DNA of 15,124 nt, from NCBI GenBank assembly GCA_041402045.1, contig JAWKSZ010000104.1, positions 1-15,124 on the forward strand, written 5' to 3'. The number at the start of each line of letters is the position of its first letter. Within the stretch, counting starts at the first letter, position 1. The position numbers and the translations under genes were made by a program. A model generated the notes under the pieces. The model saw only the letters and a list, made by a program, of their open reading frames with translations, was not told the DNA's origin and did no database searches. The DNA is from JAGQRJ01 sp041402045. GTDB taxonomy: Bacteria > Planctomycetota > J058. This document shows, piece after piece, positions 7,553-15,124 of the stretch.

Positions 7553-7588
7553 ACCAAAACAGAAGAGCGCTCGCCGCGGCGAGCGCTC
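7553..7588 (-). terminator. Rho-independent terminator of paralogue B gene
   Basis: A perfect 24-base palindrome (7565-7588, arms GAGCGCTCGCCG and CGGCGAGCGCTC) is followed on the minus strand by TTCTGTTTTGG (7564-7554). It begins 48 bases after the stop of the gene ending at 7636. It is the best intrinsic terminator in the window and indicates that the two paralogues have separate transcripts. Confidence 0.8.
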
Positions 7589-7635
7589 CCCCAGGGAAGT
7601 CGAAGAGGTTTCGGGAAGGTGAGGGGTGGTGAGGG

Positions 7636-8244
7636 TTAGGCCTGGCGGGTGATCGCCTGGAGCAGGCCGTCGTGCTCGAGCTCGGCGCTCTTGGTGCCCG
7701 GCTTGAGCTCGATCTCGCGCTTGCCGACGAAGAACCCGAGGTCGATCGTCGCGATCGGGGTCCCGTTCTTCTTGCCGAACACGATCGACTTGGGCGTAAT
7801 GCTCATGCCGTTCTTGGTCTCGCTCAGGCGGAAGCCGTCGAAGTCGTCGAGGCGGCGTCCGTTGTCGCGAATGCGGAAGGACACCTCGCGGCCCAGGTGC
7901 GCCCAGCCGCGCCCGGCGAGGTCCACGCTGGTCTTGTTCTTGTTCATGCGGATTCGCACGCGGCTCCCGCCGCGGATCTGCATGGCGCTCACGTTCGAGA
8001 GCATGGTGCGCAGCGCGGGGTGCACCTTCAGCCCTTGGGCCTCGGCGCGACCGATCGCGTTGCTGACCTGCCCCGCGTTGAGCTGGGCGTCTCCAATCCC
8101 CCCCAGACCCTGCAAGAAGCTCACGCTGGGGTTCGAGCTCTGGGAGGCGGAGATCAGGAGGTTGGTGAGTTGGTCTTCGGGGCCGGCGGTGGCGGACCCC
8201 ACCACGGCGAGGATCGCCGCGGCGCAGAACAGTAGGTTTTTCAT
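7636..8244 (-). CDS. Exported protein of unknown family, paralogue B
   Basis: A 202-residue protein with a signal peptide (MKNLLFCAAAILAVVGSATA, cleavage expected after ATA, residue 20). It is the longer paralogue of the protein encoded at 6860-7414, and the SNPSVSFL block lies at the same residues (37-44). Later shared blocks are HPALR, MQIRGG, WAHLGR, FDGFRLSETKNG and IVFGKKNGTPIATI. Extra residues relative to paralogue A are short insertions (EAQGLK and basic MNKNKTS) and a different C-terminus. Start ATG 8244 has AGGAGGG and GAGAG upstream, the latter at usable spacing. A strong terminator follows. No known domain or catalytic residue is evident. The pair probably arose by tandem duplication. 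Confidence 0.82.
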   Translation of the reverse strand: MKNLLFCAAAILAVVGSATAGPEDQLTNLLISASQSSNPSVSFLQGLGGIGDAQLNAGQVSNAIGRAEAQGLKVHPALRTMLSNVSAMQIRGGSRVRIRMNKNKTSVDLAGRGWAHLGREVSFRIRDNGRRLDDFDGFRLSETKNGMSITPKSIVFGKKNGTPIATIDLGFFVGKREIELKPGTKSAELEHDGLLQAITRQA

Positions 8245-8374
8245 GGCTTTGTCTCTCTTGACCCTCCTAAAGCAGGGGCCGTGCCACGGCGATGGCGTCC
8301 TAACTGGACGGTTTTCGGGCCCGGGGCCCTAACCCACGCAACGAAAGCAGGGCGGGTGGGGTGGAACGAATCCG

Positions 8375-8414
8375 ACTCGGGCTCAACTCGGGTTCACTGC
8401 AGGCGGGTTAGGCT
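8375..8414 (+). promoter_or_regulatory. 11-base tandem repeat and -10-like box upstream of the M18 gene
   Basis: ACTCGGGCTCA (8375-8385) is followed directly by ACTCGGGTTCA (8386-8396), one mismatch, giving a repeat period of about one helical turn. TAGGCT (8409-8414) is a possible -10 box 20 bases before GTG 8434. Side-by-side sites on one DNA face suggest an activator or repressor site. The remaining divergent region (8245-8374) holds a GC-rich hairpin near 8318-8332 and no gene. Confidence 0.35.
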
Positions 8415-8433
8415 GGTGCGCCGAGGAGGACCC

Positions 8434-9717
8434 GTGACCGACCCCTGCCCCCTGACCCGTCGCCTCTTGAACTACGTGGACGCCTCGCCGACCCCCTTCC
8501 ACGCCGTGGCGGAGGCGGCCCGACTGCTCGAGGCGGGCGGCTTCACGCTCCTGCGGGAGGGCGACGCTTGGAGCCTGGAGCCGGGCGGGCGCTACGCGGT
8601 CACCCGCAACGACTCGACCCTGATCGCGTTCGTGGTCGGCAGCGACCCGGCGGCGGGCTTCCGCCTCGTCGGCGCGCACACCGACAGCCCGAACCTGCGG
8701 CTCAAGCCGAACCCGGGCTACGTGAAGGAGGGCTTCCGCCAGCTCGGCGTCGAGGTCTACGGCGGCGTGCTGCTCGCGACGTGGACCGACCGCGACCTGT
8801 CCCTGGCGGGGCGCGTGACCCTGCGCGACGACCCCACCCCGCGCCTGCTGCGCGTGGACCGGCCGCTGTGTCGGGTCACGAACATCGCGATCCACCTCAA
8901 CCGCGAGGCGAACGACAAGGGGCTCGGGCTCAACAAGCAGACGCACCTCCCGCCGCTCGTCGGGCTCGCCGGCGACGGCGACGACCCCCGCTGGTTCGAG
9001 GCCTTCCTCGCCCGCGAGCTGGGGGTCGAGGCGGAGCAGGTCCTGGGCTTCGACCTCATGCTCTACGACGTGGTGCCGTCCACGATCTCGGGGCTCGACG
9101 GCGAGTTCATTCACGCGCCGCGGCTGGACAACCTCGCGAGCTGCCACGCCGGGATCGAGGCCCTGCTCGCCTCGCAGGGGGCGACGGCGCACACCCGCGG
9201 GATCGCGCTCTACGACCACGAGGAGGTCGGCAGCCGCAGCGCCGAGGGCGCCATGGGGAACTTCCTGGCCACGGTCCTGGAGCGGATCGTGCTCGCGGGG
9301 GGCGGGACCCGCGAGACGCTGCACCGCGCGGTCGCGCGCTCGCTCCTCGTGTCGGCGGACATGGCCCACGCCGTGCACCCCAACTACGCGGACAAGCACG
9401 AGCCGCGGCACATGCCCCGGATCAACCAGGGGCCGGTGATCAAGGTCAACAACCAACTGCGCTACGCCACCAACGCCGACACCGCGAGCCGCTTCGAGCG
9501 CTGCGCGCTGGAGGCGGAGGTCACGGTGCAGAAGTTCGTGAACCGCACCGACCTGGCCTGCGGCTCGACGATCGGGCCGATCTCGGCCGCGCAGCTCGGC
9601 ATGCCGACCGTCGACGTGGGGAACCCCATGCTCTCCATGCACTCGGTGCGCGAAATGGCCGGGGCCCACGACCAGCGGGCCATGGTCAAGGTCCTGGAGC
9701 GCGTGTTCGCGTCCTAG
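8434..9717 (+). CDS. apeB: M18 family aminopeptidase (aspartyl aminopeptidase type)
   Basis: A 427-residue cytoplasmic zinc aminopeptidase that removes N-terminal residues, usually acidic ones in this family. The metal and catalytic signatures are complete: His82 and Asp84 (GAHTDSPNL), Asp232 (APRLDNLAS), Glu263-Glu264 (DHEEVGS), Asp309 (SADMAHA) and His403 (SMHSVRE). Length matches the roughly 430-residue family norm. GTG 8434 is chosen because GAGGAGGA (8423-8430) lies just upstream and because the protein then begins, as family members do, a few residues before the LLNYVDASPTPFHAV helix. The frame is open 51 codons further upstream, but that part looks non-coding. The MATE exporter gene follows 17 bases later, so the two are probably one operon. 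The symbol reflects family similarity. Confidence 0.95.
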   Translation: MTDPCPLTRRLLNYVDASPTPFHAVAEAARLLEAGGFTLLREGDAWSLEPGGRYAVTRNDSTLIAFVVGSDPAAGFRLVGAHTDSPNLRLKPNPGYVKEGFRQLGVEVYGGVLLATWTDRDLSLAGRVTLRDDPTPRLLRVDRPLCRVTNIAIHLNREANDKGLGLNKQTHLPPLVGLAGDGDDPRWFEAFLARELGVEAEQVLGFDLMLYDVVPSTISGLDGEFIHAPRLDNLASCHAGIEALLASQGATAHTRGIALYDHEEVGSRSAEGAMGNFLATVLERIVLAGGGTRETLHRAVARSLLVSADMAHAVHPNYADKHEPRHMPRINQGPVIKVNNQLRYATNADTASRFERCALEAEVTVQKFVNRTDLACGSTIGPISAAQLGMPTVDVGNPMLSMHSVREMAGAHDQRAMVKVLERVFAS

Positions 9718-9734
9718 TCCGGTAGGCTCCCCGC

Positions 9735-11069
9735 GTGCCGAGCTTGCGCCAGGACCTGTCGACGACCCTGCGCCTCGCCGCTCCGGTGGCGGTGTCCCAG
9801 GTCGGCATGCTGGCCATGGGACTCGTGGACACGCTCCTCGTCGGTCGGCTGGGCGCGATCGAGCTCTCGGCGGTGGCGCTGGGGGACGCGCTCTACTTCA
9901 CCTTCGCGGTGTTCGCCGTGGGCTTGATCATGTCCATGGACCCGCTGATCTCGCAGGCCTACGGCGCCCAGGACCCCGAGCGCGCGTCCCACGCCTACTG
10001 GCTCGGGCGTGGGCTGGCGCTGGCCCTGGTCCCGCCGGTGTTCCTCGCGATCCTCGCGATCCGCCCCGGGCTCCGGCTCCTGACCGAGATCGACCCCGAG
10101 ACGATCACCCTCTGCGGGGACTACGTGCTCGCGCGGAGCCTGGCGCTGGTGCCGTCGTTCCTCTACATGGCCGACCGCTGCTTCCTGCGCAGCCTGGGCG
10201 ACACCCGCCCGGCCATGACGATCACGCTGTTCGCGATCGGGCTCAACGCCGCGCTGAGCTACCTGCTGATCTTCGGCGTGGGGCCGATTCCGCCGCTGAG
10301 TGTGGCGGGGGCGGCGTTGGCGACCGCGGGCTGTCGGCTGTGCATGTTCGTGGGGCTGCGGCTGTGGACCAAGCGCGCGCGCTACGCGGCCTACCGTCAG
10401 ATCCGCCGCCCGACCCGGCGCCTGATCGATCAGGCGCTGTGGGTGGGGGTGCCCATGGGGTGCTCCCACGCGAGCGAGGTGGGGGCCTTCGCCGTGGCCT
10501 CGTTGATCGTGGGGCACGTGGGGGTGGTCGCCCTCGCCAGCCACCACGTGACCATGAAAATGGCCACCGCCAGCTTCATGTTCGCGATCGCGATCGGAAC
10601 CGGGACCGGAATCCGCGTGGGACACGCGATCGGCGGGGGACGTCCTCAGCTCGCGGCGCGCGCGGCCTGGGTCGGGCTGGGGCTGGGGGCGTGCGGCATG
10701 GCGCTCAGCGCGCTGGGCTTCGTGCTCGGCGGACCCTGGATCGCGCGGGCGTTCACCCCGGACCCCAAGGTCGTGGCGCTCTCGGGGAGCCTGCTCGCGA
10801 TCGCGGGCGCGTTCCAGCTCTCCGACGGGCTTCAGGCCGTGGCGGCGGGCGCCCTGCGCGGAGCCGGCCAGACGGGCTGGCCCTTCGTGGCCAACGTGTG
10901 CGCGCATTGGGGGGTGGCCTTGCCCTTGGCCTACGTGTGGGCCCTGCACTGGGGAGGCGGGGCGCGGGCGGTGTGGTGGTCGCTCGCGATCGGGCTCACG
11001 GGCACCGCGGTGGTGCTCCTGTGGCGCGTGTCGAAGCTGAGGGGGCTGGCTCCACCCACCCCGACCTGA
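9735..11069 (+). CDS. MATE family efflux transporter (NorM-like)
   Basis: A 444-residue inner-membrane protein with about twelve hydrophobic segments in two homologous halves, exporting cationic drugs or metabolites in exchange for sodium or protons. Family marks are visible: the N-terminal LAAPVAVSQVGMLAMGLVDT with Asp32 in TM1, LISQAYGAQD (71-80) after TM2, TKRARYAAY in the central loop, and GALRGAGQT (372-380) in the second half. The GTG start at 9735 follows the aminopeptidase stop by 17 bases and lies six bases after a -10-like TAGGCT (9723-9728). It has only a weak Shine-Dalgarno (GGTAGG), so translation may follow from the upstream gene or from its own short transcript. Substrate cannot be told from sequence. 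Confidence 0.93.
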   Translation: MPSLRQDLSTTLRLAAPVAVSQVGMLAMGLVDTLLVGRLGAIELSAVALGDALYFTFAVFAVGLIMSMDPLISQAYGAQDPERASHAYWLGRGLALALVPPVFLAILAIRPGLRLLTEIDPETITLCGDYVLARSLALVPSFLYMADRCFLRSLGDTRPAMTITLFAIGLNAALSYLLIFGVGPIPPLSVAGAALATAGCRLCMFVGLRLWTKRARYAAYRQIRRPTRRLIDQALWVGVPMGCSHASEVGAFAVASLIVGHVGVVALASHHVTMKMATASFMFAIAIGTGTGIRVGHAIGGGRPQLAARAAWVGLGLGACGMALSALGFVLGGPWIARAFTPDPKVVALSGSLLAIAGAFQLSDGLQAVAAGALRGAGQTGWPFVANVCAHWGVALPLAYVWALHWGGGARAVWWSLAIGLTGTAVVLLWRVSKLRGLAPPTPT

Positions 11070-11095
11070 GGCACGCGCCGAAACGCATGCGAATC

Positions 11096-11123
11096 TTTGC
11101 GAACCGAATCTCCGCCGTATAGA
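11096..11123 (+). promoter_or_regulatory. Candidate promoter of the LamG-peroxidase gene
   Basis: TTTGCG (11096-11101) and TATAGA (11118-11123) are separated by 16 bases and resemble a sigma-70 promoter. The leader to ATG 11202 would be about 70 bases, AT-richer than the surroundings and ending in a GA-repeat Shine-Dalgarno. Confidence 0.45.
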
Positions 11124-11201
11124 GGGTTAGGCGACCGAGAATTCCATTTCATTTCGTCCGCGTGTTTGCTTTGCTCGTGCCCGGAGAGAGAGAGCGGCGC
11201 C

Positions 11202-14200
11202 ATGCGACACGTCTCGTTCCCCGGCCTGCGCCGGGTGGCCGGGTCCCTGATCGGGGTCTGGCTGGCGGCGGGAGCCGCCGCCGCCGCGCCCCTGCCCCAG
11301 CCGATCGCCGTGCCCGCGGTCGGCGGCAACGGCCACGCGGAGACCTGGGACGGGCGCGTGTTCGTGCAGACCGCGAACGTCCAGGGCCGGGTGGGCTGGG
11401 TCGTGCGCGCCTTCCGGCCGGAGGCGCTCGCGCTGCAGGGCGCTCGACCGGACTTCACGCGGGCCTTCTCGGCGCCGCTCGGCCTCGAGTTCAACGGCGA
11501 CCCCGGCGGGCTCTCCGACCACAACGCCCTGGCCCTGGTCCCCGACCAGAGCGTCGCGACCAACCCCTACCCCGCGGACGCCGCCGGCCGCCCGCAGCCA
11601 GCCGGCGCCTACCGCGCCTACGACGCCTTGCTGATCACGCAGCACTACGCGCCCCAGGACGACCGCCTCGGCCAGCGCCGGCTGCGGATCGTGGTCGCGG
11701 ACCCCGAGACGCCCCAGGCCCGGATCCAGAGCGCGCAGCTCCTCGACGTGTTCCAGGAGTTCCGCGCGGGCAACCAGCCGCTGCGCGGGATCGAGCCCAC
11801 CGCGACCTTCGACGGGCACCTCCTGATCTGGCAGGGCCACCCGGACAACGACGGCAAGATCGACGTCCTGCTCTACAGCCTGAACCAGGTCCCCGGGAGC
11901 CTCACGGGCTGGACTCGGCCGCGCTCGTTGGCCGACCTCTACCACGTCGACAAGGACACCCTCGTCGCCGGGATCCCGGCGCGGGAGCGCTTCCCCCTGG
12001 CGGCCCAGCCGCTCGTGGCCAACGACGGGAGCGCCTTCCGCCGGGGTGACCTCTACCGCGGGGCGTATCCCTGGGTCACCCGCGACGGCACCGAGCTGTT
12101 CCACACCACGTCGATCGCGGGGCAGGCTGGGGTCAACCGCGCCCGCCGCGGCGCGCTCTCGGTGATCGGGCGCTGGACCGGCTGGACGCTCCGGCATATC
12201 GACGGCCCGCTGAACCCCGACCGCGAAGCCACGGTGCGCTTGTTCTTCTCCAGCCCAGGCGCGACCCCCAGCTTCTGGCGCCCGTTCCCCACCCTGCGCG
12301 ACCCGGTGCTCCCGCTCACCCCGCGCCGCCCGGTGTTCCCCCTGTTCGGGAGCAACACCGCCAACTACGGCGAGGTCGACTTCGCCGACCTGGTGGACGG
12401 GGACTACGCGCTCGCGCTGGGCATGAACGAGGTCCTGCGCAAGGACACGCGGATCGACCCCAGCCGCACCCCGGACACCAGCGGGCACGGCCACCTGGGC
12501 CGGGTCGAGGGCGCGCGCTTTCCCCAGGAGCTCGGCCAGGGCGAGGTCCTGATCGGCGCCGTAGGCCAGGGGCTGAGCTTCGACGGCGACGCGCGGGTGC
12601 GGGTCCCCGCCGCGCCGAGCCTCGAGGGCGACGCGCTCACCTGCGAGCTGTTCGTGAAGCGCGAGCGCGACCTCTCCGCCGACCCGCGCGCGTATCAGTT
12701 CCTCGCCCACCAGCCCGGTCGGTTCCACCTGATCCTCGAGCCCGACGGCACGGTGCAGGCCACGGTGTTCACCGCCGGTCAGCAGCGCCGCTCGGGCCGC
12801 GTCGGGCCCGCGCTCCCCCTGGGAGCGTGGGTCCACGTGGCCATGACCTACGCGCCCGACGGCGCGCTGCGGGTCTACCTCGACGGCGAGCTACAGCGCA
12901 CCGCCGCCTTCCCCGCCGCGCCCCTGGATCGCTCCACCCGCGACCTCCTGATCGGGCCCAGCGGCCAGACGCCGGGGACCTACCCCGCGGGTCAGCCCCT
13001 CGTGATCCTGGACGAGCTGCGCCTGTCCCGGGTGGCGCGCAGCGCCGCCGAGCTGCGCGCCACCGCGTATCGCCCGGCCCCGCCCCCCTCGTTCCCGGGC
13101 GGCGTCGGCCCGCTGCCCCTGGGGCTCGACCCCCGGGACCTGAAGGTGCCGACCCCGGGCGCGGCCTCTGCCGCCGAGGTGGCCCTGGGTGAGCTGCTGT
13201 TCTTCGACCCCCGGCTCTCGGCGACGGGCGCGGTGGCGTGTTCGTCCTGCCACGACCCGGCGCGCGGGTTCTCGGACGGGTTCCAGACCGCCGTGGGGCT
13301 CAACGGGCAGACCCTGCGGCGCAACACACCGACGGTCGTCAACCGCGCGTTCTCGACGCTGCAGTTCTGGGACGGGCGCTCCCCCGACCTCGAGCAGCAG
13401 GCGCGGGTGCCGATCGAGCACCCCGACGAAATGGGCTCGACCCTCGACCGCGCCGTCGCCGCCGTGCAGCGGGTGCCCGGCTATCCGCCCCTCTTCGCCC
13501 AGGCCTACGGCGGCCCGGTGACCGGCGAGCGCCTGCTGCGCGCGCTGGCCGCCTACCAGCGCAGCCTGCTCTCCGGCGACTCGCGGGTCGACCGCTTCGA
13601 AGCCGGTCAGACCGGCGCCCTGACCCCCAGCGAGCTCCGCGGCCGCGAGCTGTTCCGCACCAAGGCCCGCTGCACCGCCTGCCACGGCGGCGCGACCTTC
13701 ACCGACGAGGCGTTCCACGACACGGGCTTCGTCGACGCGCCCACGGACCTCGGTCGCTTCGAGGTCACCGGCCGGGAGCTCGAGCGGCGCGGGTTCAAGA
13801 CCCCCACGCTGCGCGACGTGTCCCGCACGGCGCCCTACCTACACGACGGGAGCGTGGGCACGCTGGAGGAGGTCGTAGAGCTCTACGACCGGGGCGGCCG
13901 ACGCAGCGCCGGTCGCGATCCGGAGGTGCGGCCCCTCGGCCTCAGCGCGCAGGAGCGCGCCGACCTCGTGGCCTACCTCCGCGCGCTCGACTCGACGACG
14001 GTCCCGACCGCCTCCCCCCAGCTCCCCCCCAACGCCGACGGCACGCGGCCCCAGCCCGGGAGCGCCGCCGGGCGCGGCGGCGCCCCGCCGCCTCCGCCGC
14101 CTCCGCCCGCGCCCGCGGGTCCGGGCGCGCGAGGCCTCGAGGCGCGCGCCTTCGTCGGCGCTCTGTATCGCGACGTGCTCCTGCGGCAGGCCGAGCCAGG

Positions 14201-14750
14201 CGGCCTGGCCGCCCACAGCGCGCGCCTCGACGCGGGCGCGACCCGCGCGGAGGTCGCGCGGACGATCGTCGACTCGACGGAGCACCTCCGTCGCCGCGTG
14301 ACGGCCGAGCACCGCGCGCTCCTCGGCGCCGATCCAGCGCCCGCCGTCCGCGACCAGGCCGTCCAGCGCCTGCAGGGGGGCCAGGCCTGGGAGGCGTTCA
14401 CCGAGAGCCTCGTCGCCTCGCCCGCCTACAGCCAGCGCCATGCCGCGGACGCCGCCTTCGTCGAGGCGCTCTATCGGGACCTCCTCGGGCGGGGCAGCGA
14501 TCCGGGCGGGCTGGCTGCGCACCTGGCGGGTCTGCGGTCCGGCGTGTCCCGCGCCCGGCTCGCCCGCGGGTTCCTGGCCTCTCCGGAGCGCCGCACGAGG
14601 GTCGCCCGCGCAGCCTACGCGGCCTTCCTGGGCCGCGCCCCCAGCGACGCCGAGCGCGACGAGGCGCTGCGGCTGCAGGCCTCAGGCGGTGAGGGTGAGC
14701 TGTGGCGGCACCTCCTGGGCGCCGAGGCGTATTTCCTGCGCAACCGCTGA
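11202..14750 (+). CDS. Secreted LamG-like / di-heme cytochrome c peroxidase / DUF4214-like multidomain protein
   Basis: A 1182-residue exported protein. The start ATG 11202 has GAGAGAG upstream and opens a signal peptide (about 1-28, ending AAGAAAAAP). Residues about 30-450 form an unassigned region with repeated WDGR, DGHLLIWQG and DGTELFHTT turns, possibly a beta propeller. About 455-625 is a LamG/concanavalin-like jelly roll (LSFDGDARV, WVHVAMTYAPDGALRVYLDGE, LDELRLSRVARS). About 640-930 is a bacterial di-heme cytochrome c peroxidase/MauG-type module with heme sites CSSCH (680-684) and CTACH (824-828), 144 residues apart, plus FDPRLSATGAVACSSCH and TPTVVNRAF signatures. A Pro-rich linker (about 962-972) leads to four helical units starting near 984, 1034, 1086 and 1136, with FVEALYRDLLGRGSDPGGLAAHL typical of DUF4214. 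Family CCPs are about 330 residues, so this is a large fusion. Probably acts outside the inner membrane; substrate unknown. Confidence 0.88.
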   Translation: MRHVSFPGLRRVAGSLIGVWLAAGAAAAAPLPQPIAVPAVGGNGHAETWDGRVFVQTANVQGRVGWVVRAFRPEALALQGARPDFTRAFSAPLGLEFNGDPGGLSDHNALALVPDQSVATNPYPADAAGRPQPAGAYRAYDALLITQHYAPQDDRLGQRRLRIVVADPETPQARIQSAQLLDVFQEFRAGNQPLRGIEPTATFDGHLLIWQGHPDNDGKIDVLLYSLNQVPGSLTGWTRPRSLADLYHVDKDTLVAGIPARERFPLAAQPLVANDGSAFRRGDLYRGAYPWVTRDGTELFHTTSIAGQAGVNRARRGALSVIGRWTGWTLRHIDGPLNPDREATVRLFFSSPGATPSFWRPFPTLRDPVLPLTPRRPVFPLFGSNTANYGEVDFADLVDGDYALALGMNEVLRKDTRIDPSRTPDTSGHGHLGRVEGARFPQELGQGEVLIGAVGQGLSFDGDARVRVPAAPSLEGDALTCELFVKRERDLSADPRAYQFLAHQPGRFHLILEPDGTVQATVFTAGQQRRSGRVGPALPLGAWVHVAMTYAPDGALRVYLDGELQRTAAFPAAPLDRSTRDLLIGPSGQTPGTYPAGQPLVILDELRLSRVARSAAELRATAYRPAPPPSFPGGVGPLPLGLDPRDLKVPTPGAASAAEVALGELLFFDPRLSATGAVACSSCHDPARGFSDGFQTAVGLNGQTLRRNTPTVVNRAFSTLQFWDGRSPDLEQQARVPIEHPDEMGSTLDRAVAAVQRVPGYPPLFAQAYGGPVTGERLLRALAAYQRSLLSGDSRVDRFEAGQTGALTPSELRGRELFRTKARCTACHGGATFTDEAFHDTGFVDAPTDLGRFEVTGRELERRGFKTPTLRDVSRTAPYLHDGSVGTLEEVVELYDRGGRRSAGRDPEVRPLGLSAQERADLVAYLRALDSTTVPTASPQLPPNADGTRPQPGSAAGRGGAPPPPPPPPAPAGPGARGLEARAFVGALYRDVLLRQAEPGGLAAHSARLDAGATRAEVARTIVDSTEHLRRRVTAEHRALLGADPAPAVRDQAVQRLQGGQAWEAFTESLVASPAYSQRHAADAAFVEALYRDLLGRGSDPGGLAAHLAGLRSGVSRARLARGFLASPERRTRVARAAYAAFLGRAPSDAERDEALRLQASGGEGELWRHLLGAEAYFLRNR

Positions 14751-14755
14751 CCCTT

Positions 14756-14769
14756 CGGGGGTGTCCCCG
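14756..14769 (+). terminator. Short GC hairpin after the LamG-peroxidase gene
   Basis: CGGGG (14756-14760) pairs with CCCCG (14765-14769) around GTGT, starting five bases after the stop codon and followed by TCTCCC. It is short and has no T-run, so it is a weak terminator candidate. Confidence 0.35.
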
Positions 14770-14784
14770 TCTCCCGCCAGCGCG

Positions 14785-14790
14785 TAGAGT
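14785..14790 (+). promoter_or_regulatory. -10-like box immediately before the FHA gene
   Basis: TAGAGT lies six bases before ATG 14797 with no Shine-Dalgarno at usable spacing. No clear -35 is seen. The position would give a leaderless mRNA, as proposed for the genes starting at 4061 and 9735. Confidence 0.3.
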
Positions 14791-14796
14791 CGAGGC

Positions 14797-15124
14797 ATGG
14801 CTCTGATCCCCGCGTGGCGGCTGCTGAAGGACCCAACGCTCTGCCCCGAGCGCGGGTTCTTGTTCCAGCCCAACCGCTCGCAGGACGACGACGAGGACTT
14901 CATGACCCTCGCGCCCGAGCGCGCCCTCGGTCGGGCCTACGTCGTGGCGGCGCTCGTGAAGTCCGACCGCAACCCCTTCACGAGCCTGATCATGATCGGC
15001 CGCGCGCAGAACAACGACGTCGTCCTCCCGTATCCCGGGGTCTCCAAGCTCCACGCGAGCGTGCGCCTCGACGCCGCCAACAACCCCTCCCTCCGCGACG
15101 AGGGGTCGACCTTCGGCACCGAGC
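14797..15124 (+). CDS. FHA-domain protein (3' end outside window)
   Basis: 109 complete codons are visible before the window ends, all open. After an N-terminal part with the acidic stretch QDDDED (about 28-33), the forkhead-associated pattern appears: IGRAQNNDVVLP, VSKLHASV and DEGSTFGTE. These contain the Gly-Arg, Ser-x-x-His and Gly-Ser...Gly-Thr positions that read phosphothreonine peptides. The final Asn of the FHA signature lies beyond the edge. The gene starts 46 bases after the LamG-peroxidase stop. It is probably a phosphothreonine-binding signalling protein working with a Ser/Thr kinase. A kinase gene lies at 446-1744, but pairing them is speculation. Confidence 0.85.
   Translation, partial: MALIPAWRLLKDPTLCPERGFLFQPNRSQDDDEDFMTLAPERALGRAYVVAALVKSDRNPFTSLIMIGRAQNNDVVLPYPGVSKLHASVRLDAANNPSLRDEGSTFGTE

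Noticed and set aside
11097..11201. Upstream in-frame extension of the LamG-peroxidase gene
   Set aside because: It covers the promoter-like TTTGCG/TATAGA pair and the leader. The signal peptide starts at ATG 11202 with a ribosome site.
14086..14117. Tandem CCGCCT repeat, considered as a phase-variable or structural repeat
   Set aside because: It encodes the in-frame proline-rich linker of the multidomain protein; the repeat is too short and interrupted to suggest slippage-based switching.

Overview
The window is GC-rich, with G or C at most third codon positions, and densely coding on both strands. Its gene content fits a large-genome deltaproteobacterium of the Myxococcota type: a eukaryotic-like Ser/Thr kinase, an FHA protein, an orphan sigma-54 response regulator, a roadblock-fold protein, proline-rich lipoproteins and a multidomain secreted di-heme peroxidase. 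The taxonomic placement is inferred from gene families only. No tRNA, rRNA, CRISPR array, transposase or phage gene is visible.

Layout. Left part (1-3244): the tail of an unknown acidic protein, a convergent terminator region, a minus-strand Ser/Thr kinase (446-1744), a divergent control region with a nested palindrome, and an M48-type zinc peptidase (1930-3244) whose last 180 bases carry clustered frameshifts. Next (3272-6061): a beta-carbonic anhydrase divergent from an NtrC-type sigma-54 activator, then a convergent roadblock/LC7-like protein.

Middle (6062-8433): a 430-base gap holds a long rod-shaped inverted repeat that folds almost perfectly as RNA only when read on the plus strand and resembles 6S RNA. 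It is followed on the minus strand by a small lipoprotein and two paralogous exported proteins of unknown family (6860-7414 and 7636-8244), the second followed by a clear intrinsic terminator.

Right part (8434-15124), all plus strand: an M18 aminopeptidase and a MATE exporter 17 bases apart (probable operon), then a 1182-residue secreted protein combining an unassigned N-terminal region, a LamG-like domain, a di-heme cytochrome c peroxidase and a C-terminal DUF4214-like repeat array, and finally the start of an FHA-domain protein cut by the window edge.

The genes do not form one pathway; most look like separate housekeeping or signalling units. The points most worth following are the 6S-like RNA with a built-in alternative hairpin, the LamG-peroxidase-DUF4214 fusion, the paralogous exported pair, the damaged end of the M48 gene, and -10-like boxes placed about 6 bases before start codons, which suggest leaderless mRNAs.
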